A stretch of 64,000 nucleotides of DNA, taken from NCBI GenBank assembly GCA_947628235.1, contig CANQZC010000001.1, positions 140,435 to 204,434 of the forward strand. The letters run 5' to 3'. The position numbers and the translations under genes were made by a program. Each line of letters begins with the position of its first letter. The first letter of the stretch is position 1. Source of the DNA: an uncultured Bacilli bacterium (GTDB taxonomy: Bacteria; Bacillota_I; Bacilli_A; RF39; UBA660). Below, piece by piece: positions 41,916 through 50,144 of this stretch. The notes beneath the pieces were generated by a model. The model saw nothing but the letters and a program-made list of their open reading frames with translations, was not told where the DNA came from and made no database searches.

Positions 41916-42504
41916 AAATCATTTCTATTCTTCGTAAACGAATCGTCGTACGGGATTGATTATCGAATGTACAAGTAAATAGTGTTAAATCCCAATCTCC
42001 CTCTCTCATTTTTTCAAAATCTTCTTTTCGAATCGTTTCTTTTTGAATCACTTCATACACAAAGACATGTCCATCAACATCGGTAAAGATGACTTGATCT
42101 TGTTTTTTTAACTGTCCAATTCTTCCAAAATAATTTCGATAAGCATGCGCGATTAAAATCATGTTGTCTTGATAAAGAGAGCCTTCATAACGATTTGGTC
42201 CTAGTTTTAAATTACTTTCACTATATTCATCTAAGACAGGAAGTTCAATTCCTAAACTAGGAATCGCTATCCATCCAATATATCTTTTCCCACGAATCTT
42301 TTTCGTAGGCATTTCCATATCAGGATTTTTTACATATTCCTCTTTTGAAGGATTATCTTCTATCTCTTCTTTTAAATCCATTAATGCCTCTTCCGCCACC
42401 AAACTTGCTTTTTCTTCCTCATAGAGATTATACCCTGCCAAGAAAAGACCAAGTCCTAAAAAGAGAAGTCCTAAAAGAAGAAAAATATTACTCTTTTGTT
42501 TCAT
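41914..42504 (-). CDS. Sortase, second enzyme of the pilin locus
   Basis: A 196-residue sortase: N-terminal membrane anchor (about 7-27) and catalytic domain with His in LIAHAYRNYFG, Cys in LTLFTCTFD and Arg in TTIRLRR. It lacks the C-terminal helix of class C enzymes and so is more like housekeeping or class D/E types; the class is uncertain. The start overlaps the pilin gene by 17 bases. It likely attaches the pilin or polymer to the wall. Confidence 0.85.
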   Translation of the reverse strand: MKQKSNIFLLLGLLFLGLGLFLAGYNLYEEEKASLVAEEALMDLKEEIEDNPSKEEYVKNPDMEMPTKKIRGKRYIGWIAIPSLGIELPVLDEYSESNLKLGPNRYEGSLYQDNMILIAHAYRNYFGRIGQLKKQDQVIFTDVDGHVFVYEVIQKETIRKEDFEKMREGDWDLTLFTCTFDNQSRTTIRLRRIEMI

Positions 42505-43396
42505 GTTTCTTCCTTGTAAGAAGTCCTAAAAGAAGGAATATGCCACCCATTCCTAGAAATAGAACTGCATAAATCCAAGTTGTTCCTGTATTTGGAAGGG
42601 TTCCTGTAGATTCTTTCTTTTCTTCTTGAAGATTCGTTATCATATAGGTATTTTTTTCTTCACTTACCCAAACCGTATATCCCTTTTCTACTTCTTTTTC
42701 TACAACTTGATATCGTGCATTTGCCTCTAACTCAGAAAAAGTATAACGCCAATCATTCTCTTTGGAAAGTTCTACGCTTTCTACGACTTCGCCATCCTTT
42801 AAAAGTTCTACTGTAATCTGATTAGGACGGTCTTTAGATTCTTCATCTTTCCAAATCTTTAAGACCGTTTTTGAAAGTTTCTGATCCGTTTCTTCTCTAC
42901 TTTCATATTTCAAATTGGCTTCTACTTGATAATTCCAATCCTCTTCTAAATTAGGAAGAGAAACTAAAATACTTTCAGGAGTATAAATCATTCCCTTTTC
43001 TTTTTTCGCAGTTCCAATCACTAGATAAACCCCAGGTTCTAAAGAAGAGAATGTTACTTTTTGATTTTTCACTTTAGCTTCCTGATATGGTTTTATATCA
43101 TCACGAAAAACATATCCTTCTAAAGTAAACGCTAAATCTTTAAAATTTTCTTCCTTTAACACAATCGGATACTTTTGAAAATCTTTCGTTATTTCATAAG
43201 TTTTTGAATCTTTTCTATACGCTACCTGATAGAGGGAAAAAGAGACATCTGAAGTATCTACCTCTTCTATCTCATAGAAAAGCGTCAAGCTACTTTTCTT
43301 CTCAGGATTAAATTCTTTCGCCTGAGTTGTTGGAAGGAAAAGAAAACTAATCATTCCAAGAAACAAAAGAGAAATCCATATTTTATTTTTTTTCAT
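42488..43396 (-). CDS. LPXTG surface protein with Cna-B-type domains (pilin-like)
   Basis: A 302-residue secreted protein: signal peptide (1-26), an N-terminal SpaA-like domain (about 32-155), a Cna-B-type domain (about 165-262), the sorting motif LPNTG, a hydrophobic helix and a basic tail (RKKHETKE). Such proteins form the shaft or base of sortase-made pili. It lies between two sortase genes and overlaps both, so one mRNA would make substrate and enzymes together. No large tip adhesin is encoded next to it. Confidence 0.88.
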   Translation of the reverse strand: MKKNKIWISLLFLGMISFLFLPTTQAKEFNPEKKSSLTLFYEIEEVDTSDVSFSLYQVAYRKDSKTYEITKDFQKYPIVLKEENFKDLAFTLEGYVFRDDIKPYQEAKVKNQKVTFSSLEPGVYLVIGTAKKEKGMIYTPESILVSLPNLEEDWNYQVEANLKYESREETDQKLSKTVLKIWKDEESKDRPNQITVELLKDGEVVESVELSKENDWRYTFSELEANARYQVVEKEVEKGYTVWVSEEKNTYMITNLQEEKKESTGTLPNTGTTWIYAVLFLGMGGIFLLLGLLTRKKHETKE

Positions 43397-44213
43397 GTTT
43401 TTTCCTTCCTTTCTTTTTTCTCCAGTAGAGAAAAAGTCCTAACAAGAGAAGGAAGAGGAAAAGAACTAAGAAGAGAATCCAGATTGATTTTTTCTTGGTA
43501 GATTGTTCTAATTCTTCTTGCATCTCTTGACTGATTGGTACTTGGTGGCCGCGAACGAGGAGACGATGACTGTTAATTCCATAAGGAGTACAAGTAACTA
43601 GTGTAACTAAATCTTTTCCTTCTTCAATTTGAAGTTGATTTAGTTCTTCTGGCTCCACTACTTTAATTTCATCTACTTCATAAGCAATCTTTTGATTTAG
43701 ATAAGAAAGATAGAATAAATCTCCTAATACCAACTTGTCTAAACTAGTAAAGAGTTTAGCGGATGGTAATCCACGATGTCCTAATAAAACAGCATGTGTA
43801 CTTTCTCCCCCAATTGGAAGAGAAGAACCTTCTAAATGTCCGGCCGCAATTTGTAAAATTGCATCACTCGTGCCATGATAAATCGCTAATTTTACATGAA
43901 TTTTAGGAATTTCAATATATCCCATAATGCCATCTTGAGTTGGATTTAATGCTTTTTGATAAGCGATATCTTCCTCCTCTGTTAGAGGAAAATGAAGTCC
44001 TGTTTCCTCTAAAGACTGATTAAAAGTTTTCGCTTCTTGTAATATTTCTTCGTAATTTTTAGAATCTAGTTTTTCGACTGCTTTTACATAATTCGCAATT
44101 ACTTTCGATTGATGTCTCTCATTCCAAAAATTACTGACGGTTGGATAAAGTAATAAAGATACCCCTATACCAAAAATAAGGATAATGAATATTGTCGAAA
44201 TATTTTTTTTCAT
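43383..44213 (-). CDS. Class C (pilin-polymerising) sortase
   Basis: A 276-residue class C sortase: N-terminal helix (about 7-27), catalytic His in LLGHRGLPSAKLF, Cys in LVTCTPYGINSHRLLVRG (Cys and Arg), and a C-terminal membrane helix with basic tail, the class C hallmark. The lid region before the core contains the conserved Pro-rich family segment in weak form. First gene of the operon, with AGGAAGG ribosome site and a near-consensus promoter. Confidence 0.93.
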   Translation of the reverse strand: MKKNISTIFIILIFGIGVSLLLYPTVSNFWNERHQSKVIANYVKAVEKLDSKNYEEILQEAKTFNQSLEETGLHFPLTEEEDIAYQKALNPTQDGIMGYIEIPKIHVKLAIYHGTSDAILQIAAGHLEGSSLPIGGESTHAVLLGHRGLPSAKLFTSLDKLVLGDLFYLSYLNQKIAYEVDEIKVVEPEELNQLQIEEGKDLVTLVTCTPYGINSHRLLVRGHQVPISQEMQEELEQSTKKKSIWILFLVLFLFLLLLGLFLYWRKKKGRKKHEKK

Positions 44214-44257
44214 AACCTTCCTCTATTCTTCTAGGATTTATCTTATTTACTAGTCAT

Positions 44258-44286
44258 ATTATATCAAATATACCCTTCTTTGACAA
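44258..44286 (-). promoter_or_regulatory. SigA promoter of the sortase/pilin operon
   Basis: TTGTCA (44286-44281), 17-base spacer, TATAAT (44263-44258). Confidence 0.85.
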
Positions 44287-44291
44287 CTAAA

Positions 44292-45089
44292 CTACATTCT
44301 TCTACCGCCGCCACCAAAACCACCACTATGGCTACTTCCACCAACATGACCACCAGATGAACTACTAGACCCAATATAGTGACTAGTCGTATGCGTATGT
44401 CTAAAGTTCTGTGTTTGTCTTGTAATATGAATACTATTTTGAACGATATATTCTTTCGCTCGTGTCTCTTTTTTTACCATTTTATGTTTCGATAGTAAAA
44501 AGATCATGATAACAATGGTAAGAACAAGAGAAAAGAACAAATAACCTAGCCATGGCATTTTTCGAATAGGTGATAAATTCCCCTCTTCATTCACATAAGT
44601 ATCTCGATTGCTAGGAGCAACTCCTAACGCTGCATAAGAAGAAGCACTCTCTACAAAGGCTTCATACATTTTTCCATAGTTTCCTTTATAGACTTCTACA
44701 TCATCTAACATACCATCGATTCTAGCATCATCATAGACACGAATAGCTTCTCCATGCGTCAATATATATACATCGTTATAACCACTACTTCGATCAATCA
44801 AGAAAAGGATGCCATCTTCTTTATCACCAATTCCAAAGTGATAAGTAGTAAAAAACCAAATCGCATATTCTCTTGGAGTAGAAAAATCATTGTCACGCGT
44901 AGATACCAAAATCATATCCATTTCATAAGTATTGATAAAGTCTTTCACTTTTTCTTGAAGGCTAATCTCTTCGGCATCTGTTAATAAATCCGCATCATCA
45001 TAGACTTTTAAAGAGGTATCTATCGCTTCTACCTTAGAAAATAGGAAGAAGAAAGAAAGGAAAAGAAAGAAGAAATATCTTTTTTTCAT
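44292..45089 (-). CDS. TPM-domain membrane protein
   Basis: A 265-residue secreted protein: signal peptide (1-22), a TPM domain (about 27-155; VYDDADLLTD, GILFLIDRSSGYNDVYILTHGEA-type core), a membrane helix (about 180-200), and a Ser/Gly-rich tail (GGSSHSGGFGGGGRRM). TPM proteins (TLP18.3/Psb32/MOLO-1) act as phosphatases or assembly factors. It overlaps the upstream zinc-ribbon gene by four bases, so the pair is co-translated. Confidence 0.88.
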   Translation of the reverse strand: MKKRYFFFLFLSFFFLFSKVEAIDTSLKVYDDADLLTDAEEISLQEKVKDFINTYEMDMILVSTRDNDFSTPREYAIWFFTTYHFGIGDKEDGILFLIDRSSGYNDVYILTHGEAIRVYDDARIDGMLDDVEVYKGNYGKMYEAFVESASSYAALGVAPSNRDTYVNEEGNLSPIRKMPWLGYLFFSLVLTIVIMIFLLSKHKMVKKETRAKEYIVQNSIHITRQTQNFRHTHTTSHYIGSSSSSGGHVGGSSHSGGFGGGGRRM

Positions 45090-46162
45090 CTACCTCCACC
45101 TCCCATAAAAAACCAAAGGAGACAAAGTCCAAGGAAGATTCCAACAAAAAGAAGAATGGCTGTTAAGGCCGCTTTTTTCTTATCAATAGGAAGATCTCCT
45201 ATCATTTCTCCGGTTTGTCCATTCATCGCAAACATATATCTTTTTCCATGATATTCAATATTAAGCATCCAAACTGGTAATAAAACATATTCTTGCTTCG
45301 TAACAGATACTTGATTTTCTTTTTTCTCAATATCGACACTTTGAAACCCATGAATGGACTCTCGTAAGGTATCTACCGTTGAATTTTCTGCTCTTTCGCG
45401 GGCATCTTTTTCCGCAACAGAACTTTCTACATCATATTTTTCGGCATAAAAACCAGAAAGATAGGAAGGCGAAAAAGTTTGTAATTCTTGATAATCGAAG
45501 GGTTCAATAGAATTCATTAGCTCATCATAAAACCGCGTCGACCCATCCACAGGGATTTTTTCAAATTGCATATTTCCATCCCGATAAATATCATAAGTAT
45601 CTGTTTTGGTATATTGATAGTCCCCACTACGCCAAGTTCGAATCTTTTTTCCTTCCGCAGTAATAGAACTAGAAACTTCGATATCATAGAGCCAAAAAGG
45701 AATATAAACACCTTTCATTTTCGCAATATTTTCTTTCGCAGTAAAACTTTTGGGAAGAAATGGTTTTCCCTTTCCTACCTTTATAAATGCTTCTTGAGCA
45801 TCTTCTTTCGTTTTATGAAAAGGAATTACTTTGGAAGGATTAAACTCTCCTACTAACCGGTTCTTTAAAATAGCCGTACTTCCACAGTAGACACAAAAAG
45901 TAGCAGAAGTTTCTTCATCAGCAACTATTTCTGCTCCACAGTTAGGACAAGTATAGATATCGATTCCCTCTTCATTCTTTTCTACTTCGACAGGTTTCGT
46001 TTCTTCATTAATAGTATGTCCTTTTTTCGCTTCGACAGCTTCTATTTCTTCTCTTGTAAAAACGCTTCTACAATATTCACATTGCCAATTTTGACCATGC
46101 GGTTGAAATTTTAAAATGGCATCACAATTCGGACATTTATGATCTAGTGTAGCATTCTTCAT
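45086..46162 (-). CDS. Zinc-ribbon membrane protein
   Basis: A 358-residue protein with two zinc ribbons (CPNCD... WQCEYC, residues 10-36; TCPNCG... FCVYCG, about 70-95), a conserved soluble domain containing GVYIPFWLYDIEV and VLLPVWMLNIEYHGK, and a C-terminal membrane helix ending FFMGGGGR. This family is common in Firmicutes; its role is unknown, though it recurs next to TPM proteins. Extended -10 promoter TGATATAAT (-10 at 46190-46185). Confidence 0.8.
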   Translation of the reverse strand: MKNATLDHKCPNCDAILKFQPHGQNWQCEYCRSVFTREEIEAVEAKKGHTINEETKPVEVEKNEEGIDIYTCPNCGAEIVADEETSATFCVYCGSTAILKNRLVGEFNPSKVIPFHKTKEDAQEAFIKVGKGKPFLPKSFTAKENIAKMKGVYIPFWLYDIEVSSSITAEGKKIRTWRSGDYQYTKTDTYDIYRDGNMQFEKIPVDGSTRFYDELMNSIEPFDYQELQTFSPSYLSGFYAEKYDVESSVAEKDARERAENSTVDTLRESIHGFQSVDIEKKENQVSVTKQEYVLLPVWMLNIEYHGKRYMFAMNGQTGEMIGDLPIDKKKAALTAILLFVGIFLGLCLLWFFMGGGGR

Positions 46163-46202
46163 TTTACCATCTCTATTCTTTTTTATTATATCATAAAGAT
46201 AT

Positions 46203-46234
46203 GAAAAAAAGATATTTCTATGTTAGAAATATCT
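46203..46234 (-). terminator. Terminator of the AT-hook gene
   Basis: AGATATTTCTA (46210-46220), three-base loop, TAGAAATATCT (46224-46234); seven-T run on the minus strand. Confidence 0.9.
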
Positions 46235-47246
46235 ATTTCGTATCCTTTAAAGCTTCTACTTCTTTAATAAGTTGTTGTTCTAGAATTTGGACTAATTGTT
46301 CATTATTTACTTCTTTTGCTTTATCTAAGGCTTTCTTAATCAATTGAATTCTACTTAAATCTACTTTCTTCGTTGGTTCCTCTTTCTTTTTTGGAGCCTT
46401 CTTCTCTGCTACTTTTGCTTTCTCTGTAGATTTTGGTCTTCCGACTGGTCGTTTAGAAGGCTCTATTACCTTCTCTTCGGCCATCGAAGCATTCTCAATC
46501 GGATCCATTGCTTTCGTATCTAAACTTTGTAATTTTTGATACTGTTCTTCATTTACAGAAAGCGCTCTACTGGTATCCTCCCAATGAATATTACTTGGAT
46601 AACTTTCTTGAGATAAAAGTTCTTCTTTGGGAAGGATGGCAGGAACTTCTTTGGTCTCTGGAGTTTCCTCTTTAGAAGATAAAGATGGCATACTTTCTTC
46701 AAATCTTGGAACGGCAAAATCAAAGTCAAACTCTTTTTTAGGCTCTTCTTTTGGTTCTTCTTCCTTAGGCTTTTCCTCTTCCTCATCATCGATAATTTCT
46801 TCAAATAAGTCGAATCCTTTTTGTTCAAAGAGTGGAACTTCTTCCTCCACTTTGACAGGCGCTACTTTAATAGAAGAAAGAGGTAGAGAGACTTCTCCCA
46901 ATTTCTTTACAAACTCTTCTTGCGCTGCTAACTTTCTTTTTTCTTCTCCATCTAAATACCTAGTAGAAATCTTAAAAATGTTTGACGCAGCAATTTCTTT
47001 TAATTCTTTTTCTAATTCTTCACGAATTACTTTATTACCTTCATCGACTACTCTTTCAAGAGCCTCAATGGCTTTTCTAAGGGCTTGTTCTTGTTCTTCT
47101 TGTAATGGACTTTTTTCTATTGTATCGTATTTTGCATTTAAGACACTATAGTCATCTAAATATCCATTCGCCTTCGAACAATCTAGAATGGCTTTTAACG
47201 CTTGAATAATTTCATCATATGTGACCATAGGATTACTATAATTCAT
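46233..47246 (-). CDS. Unknown acidic/basic protein with AT-hook-like motif
   Basis: A 337-residue cytoplasmic protein: N-terminal helical region (1-115), a long acidic, Pro/Glu/Lys-rich middle (about 120-255, low complexity), and a C-terminal segment with an AT-hook-like KRPVGRPKS followed by a Lys/Ala tract and a final helix pair (LIKKALDKAKEVNNEQ). It may bind DNA or RNA, but nothing shows this beyond the motif. There is no ribosome site, and the start lies two bases after the DUF1292 stop, so translation is likely coupled. Confidence 0.6.
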   Translation of the reverse strand: MNYSNPMVTYDEIIQALKAILDCSKANGYLDDYSVLNAKYDTIEKSPLQEEQEQALRKAIEALERVVDEGNKVIREELEKELKEIAASNIFKISTRYLDGEEKRKLAAQEEFVKKLGEVSLPLSSIKVAPVKVEEEVPLFEQKGFDLFEEIIDDEEEEKPKEEEPKEEPKKEFDFDFAVPRFEESMPSLSSKEETPETKEVPAILPKEELLSQESYPSNIHWEDTSRALSVNEEQYQKLQSLDTKAMDPIENASMAEEKVIEPSKRPVGRPKSTEKAKVAEKKAPKKKEEPTKKVDLSRIQLIKKALDKAKEVNNEQLVQILEQQLIKEVEALKDTK

Positions 47247-47248
47247 CG

Positions 47249-47506
47249 CTACTTACTCACAATCTCGCTCATTAATTTTTTCGCGTTCATCCATTCTTCT
47301 TCATCCGTTATATTTTCTAATTCGTACCCTTTTTCACCAACCGTCAATTTGGAAATGTATAATACCTTATTTCCACTTTTTTGAGTTTCCCCTTTGGTAT
47401 ATACCAAATATTTATTCTTTTCTGATTCCCCTTGTAAAATAGAAACGAGTTCTACTTCTCTTTCCACACCGTCAACGTCAATGATTTTAATCATTTCTTT
47501 CTCCAT
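47249..47506 (-). CDS. DUF1292 family protein
   Basis: An 85-residue protein of the YrzB/DUF1292 family: KIIDVDGVEREVELVSIL, KYLVYTKGE and VLYISKL are conserved. Function unknown; in Bacillus it sits with yrrK-yrzL in a conserved operon. Start at 47506 follows GGAGGA; upstream in-frame ATGs would lengthen it without support. Confidence 0.85.
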   Translation of the reverse strand: MEKEMIKIIDVDGVEREVELVSILQGESEKNKYLVYTKGETQKSGNKVLYISKLTVGEKGYELENITDEEEWMNAKKLMSEIVSK

Positions 47507-47564
47507 TTTTATCCTCCTACACTCTGTCAACATTATAACATTAAAATGATTGGTTTGCAATTCC

Positions 47565-47876
47565 TCAAGCTTGGATTTTTTCCTTTTTTTCTGTCTTCTC
47601 TTTTTTTACTTTACTAATCAAAAACCATTTACATTCATAACTACAAAAATTTTGAATATAGTCCTCTTTAAATTTAATATCGTTTCCTTTGTTACAAATT
47701 TTATTAATCTTTTTACAGAATCCTTTTAATCTAAGTTTTCCATAAGACCAATCCCCTAAAATATAATCGTAAGGTTCAAAATAATCGGTATAACGACTCT
47801 TTAAGGCTTCTAAATCAAAGCCATCTTTATATTGTTCTTCTAGTACCCATTCTGTTCCTTCTAATTGAATTGTCAT
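47565..47876 (-). CDS. YutD-like (DUF1027) protein
   Basis: A 103-residue protein. YDYILGDWSYGKLRLKGF is the conserved YutD/DUF1027 signature; YIQNFCSYECKWFLISKVK follows. It probably functions near envelope or transcription genes in Bacillus but no role is established. It has a strong promoter, and yutD and yunB also neighbour each other in Bacillus. Confidence 0.85.
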   Translation of the reverse strand: MTIQLEGTEWVLEEQYKDGFDLEALKSRYTDYFEPYDYILGDWSYGKLRLKGFCKKINKICNKGNDIKFKEDYIQNFCSYECKWFLISKVKKEKTEKKEKIQA

Positions 47877-47895
47877 TTTATCACTTCCTAGTAGT

Positions 47896-47924
47896 ATTAT
47901 ACCTTTCTATTTTATTTCTAGCAA
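47896..47924 (-). promoter_or_regulatory. SigA promoter of the yutD-like gene
   Basis: TTGCTA (47924-47919), 17-base spacer, TATAAT (47901-47896). The following gene DUF1292 lies 58 bases downstream of yutD with no terminator visible. Confidence 0.8.
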
Positions 47925-47930
47925 GTCTTC

Positions 47931-48644
47931 TTAAGAAAGTGGAAGGGAAAAAAGTGGACTAGAAAGATTTCCGGCATAATATTCTGGAATATTTCCTGGC
48001 ATTAGTTTTAAAGCGATAGGTACTAAAGTATCTACCTCTACCTGTTTCGATAAAAAAGGAAGAAGAACTTCTAACTGAACGAAGAGATGAACATATACTT
48101 CAATCATCGCATTATTGATTCCATAATTGGTAATTTTCGTTTCAATCGTACTGGTAATAGAACCTACGAAATGAAACTGAAAAGGAATTTTCGGTCCAAA
48201 ATTAGAAAGAATGGGATTTTCAAAGACGACACCTAGAGGAATGGCATAAAAAAGGCCTTTCTTTTTTTGATATTCTAACAAAAGATGGTCAGAAAGTTCT
48301 AATTCCTCTAATCTCCCCTCTTCAATATAGCGAAGATTTTGTTCTACTTCTTTAGTGGAAGTCGATAATATTTTATTGACAATGGCAGAATTAAAATCGA
48401 TACTTACAATATTCCCATTCGTATCTTTCGTCGTAAAAAATAAGTTTTCTATGGTTAACTCCTCTACCACTTTTTTTCCAATCGCATCATTGATGAGAAA
48501 AGTCGCTAAAGTCTCTGCCTTTTTAGAAGCATATGCTAGTAGAAATGGCATGATCTTGCGATTCAAAAAAGAAAAGGAAAGAAGGAAAGAAAAGAAAAAG
48601 AAAAGAAGAGCGAGTGTTAATCTCTTTGTCCAATTTTTTCTCAT
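47931..48644 (-). CDS. yunB: Sporulation protein YunB
   Basis: A 237-residue protein with an N-terminal membrane anchor (about 9-32) and an extracytoplasmic domain. GVVFENPILSNFGPKIPF, ITNYGINNAMIEVYVHL and VPIALKLMPGNIPEYY match the YunB family, needed for normal sporulation in Bacillus (SigE-dependent, mother cell). The start at 48644 has no clear ribosome site (TAAAGTATG). I could not identify a convincing SigE promoter. Confidence 0.88.
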   Translation of the reverse strand: MRKNWTKRLTLALLFFFFSFLLSFSFLNRKIMPFLLAYASKKAETLATFLINDAIGKKVVEELTIENLFFTTKDTNGNIVSIDFNSAIVNKILSTSTKEVEQNLRYIEEGRLEELELSDHLLLEYQKKKGLFYAIPLGVVFENPILSNFGPKIPFQFHFVGSITSTIETKITNYGINNAMIEVYVHLFVQLEVLLPFLSKQVEVDTLVPIALKLMPGNIPEYYAGNLSSPLFSLPLS

Positions 48645-48675
48645 ACTTTAGTTTATTTTTTTTTTGAAAGAAAAT

Positions 48676-48705
48676 GTATAGAGGATTCATCATCTTCGCA
48701 TACTA
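48676..48705 (+). promoter_or_regulatory. SigG-type promoter of the CBS gene
   Basis: GTATA (48676-48680), 18-base spacer, CATACTA (48699-48705): full match to GHATR-N18-CATNHTA, 15 bases before the start codon. Confidence 0.8.
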
Positions 48706-48719
48706 AGAATGGTGATACA

Positions 48720-49196
48720 ATGAAAGTAAAAGAGATTATGACAAAAGATATGATTATCATTTCTCCTCAAGATACACTGGAAGATGCAAGTAGTATCATG
48801 AGAAATTATGATATTGGATTTCTTCCAGTTGTGGAAGAAGATGATGTGGTAGGTGTCATTACTGATAGAGATATTGTCATTAGAGCTATCGCTTTAGGAA
48901 AAAATAGTAAAGATTCCGTAGAACCTTATATGACTACTTATCTAATTTGTGTCGATAAAGAAACTACCTTAGAAGATGCCTTAGAAAGAATGGCGGAAGA
49001 AAAAGTAAAACGACTTTTAGTCGAAGAAAAAGAGAAAATTATCGGTCTTCTTTCCCTTTCTGATATTTTAGAAAAGAGAAAGGATGATACCTATACTTTA
49101 GAGATGATTGAAAAGATTTTTCAACCTGTCGAAGAGATTTCAATGACCGATGAAATTGCTATCAAAGAAGCAGAAGTAGATGAGTTTGAATTATAA
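48720..49196 (+). CDS. Tandem CBS-domain protein (YhcV-like)
   Basis: A 158-residue protein with two CBS domains (about 1-60: VKEIMTKDM, IGFLPVVEED, GVITDRDIV; and about 68-122: VEPYMTTYL, RLLVEEKEKIIGLLSLSDIL), forming a Bateman module that binds an adenine nucleotide, plus an acidic tail. Bacillus YhcV is a similar forespore protein of the SigG regulon. A consensus SigG promoter directly upstream supports the same role here. Confidence 0.9.
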   Translation: MKVKEIMTKDMIIISPQDTLEDASSIMRNYDIGFLPVVEEDDVVGVITDRDIVIRAIALGKNSKDSVEPYMTTYLICVDKETTLEDALERMAEEKVKRLLVEEKEKIIGLLSLSDILEKRKDDTYTLEMIEKIFQPVEEISMTDEIAIKEAEVDEFEL

Positions 49197-49228
49197 AAGG
49201 ATGCCTTTTTTTTAAAGACATCCTTTTC
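49195..49228. terminator. Bidirectional terminator CBS gene / ftsX
   Basis: AAAAGGATG and CATCCTTTT arms around a roughly 15-base loop; it serves both converging genes. Confidence 0.8.
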
Positions 49229-49229
49229 T

Positions 49230-50144
49230 TTATATTTTTAAGTGTTTCTTGACTGCTCGCCAAGAACCAAACATACCTACTACTACTCCAATTAAGAGAA
49301 GAATTCCAGAAACGATAAAGATAAATGGTTCTGGTTTTACTAATGTTACAAACTTACCAAATAGTTGTCCATCAAACTTCGTATAAAGAGCAGAATATCC
49401 ATATGTAATCATGACAATAGGAAGAACTGCCCCTAAAACACCAAGAAGTAATCCTTCAAAAACGAAAGGAATCTTAATATTCATGTTAGATGCTCCTACT
49501 AAACGCATAATATCGATTTCTCTTTTTCTAGAGAAGATAGTAATTTTAATCGTATTGGCAATCAAGAAAGCCGTTACTAAAATAAGGGCGATAACAATCG
49601 CATAGGTACCTTTCGTAATCCCATCAAAGACAGTAATTAATTGATCTACCATCTCTTCACTATCTTTGACAACAGAGACACCCTCAATCTTACGAATCGC
49701 ATCAGATGTCTTATTCATTTCATTGATATCTACGACTTTAATATGATAAGCATCCTTTAAAGGATTGTCTTTTCGATCTTCCCAATTTTGCATAATCTCT
49801 TTATAGGTATCAGAAGATTCCATCATTTCCTTACGAATACTTTCTTTATCATCTAGAACAATTGCTTCTTTTCCTTCTTGAATATTAGGAAGTTTCCTAA
49901 TTTCTTCCCCGATTTCTTGAATTCTTTCCTCGGTAATATCGACATCTAGAAACGCCACAATCGTCACATCTTCTTCAATTTTCTTTGTCATATTGTTCAC
50001 ATTAGCAGATAAAGTAATTGAAAGCGCTACCACAATTAAGGTAATCGTAATACAACTAATAGACGCTAAAGAAAGAGAAAAGTTACGAATAATACTCTTA
50101 AAAGAGTCCCGAATGTTTCGAAATAAAATTCTAATTAACTTCAT
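49230..50144 (-). CDS. ftsX: Cell-division ABC transporter subunit FtsX
   Basis: A 304-residue permease-like protein: helix 1 at about 19-41, an extracytoplasmic domain (45-165), three C-terminal helices, and the MacB/FtsX core MRLVGASN. FtsEX controls cell-wall hydrolases at the septum or during sporulation. AAGGGGAG is one base from the ATG at 50150 and seven from 50144, so 50144 is used. It overlaps ftsE. Confidence 0.96.
   Translation of the reverse strand: MKLIRILFRNIRDSFKSIIRNFSLSLASISCITITLIVVALSITLSANVNNMTKKIEEDVTIVAFLDVDITEERIQEIGEEIRKLPNIQEGKEAIVLDDKESIRKEMMESSDTYKEIMQNWEDRKDNPLKDAYHIKVVDINEMNKTSDAIRKIEGVSVVKDSEEMVDQLITVFDGITKGTYAIVIALILVTAFLIANTIKITIFSRKREIDIMRLVGASNMNIKIPFVFEGLLLGVLGAVLPIVMITYGYSALYTKFDGQLFGKFVTLVKPEPFIFIVSGILLLIGVVVGMFGSWRAVKKHLKI

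Noticed and set aside
46627-47151. 174-residue Ser-rich frame on the plus strand
   Set aside because: Antisense of the acidic low-complexity region of the AT-hook gene; no start signals.
48645-48690. SigE promoter for yunB
   Set aside because: TATACATT resembles a SigE -10, but no -35 lies at the required spacing.
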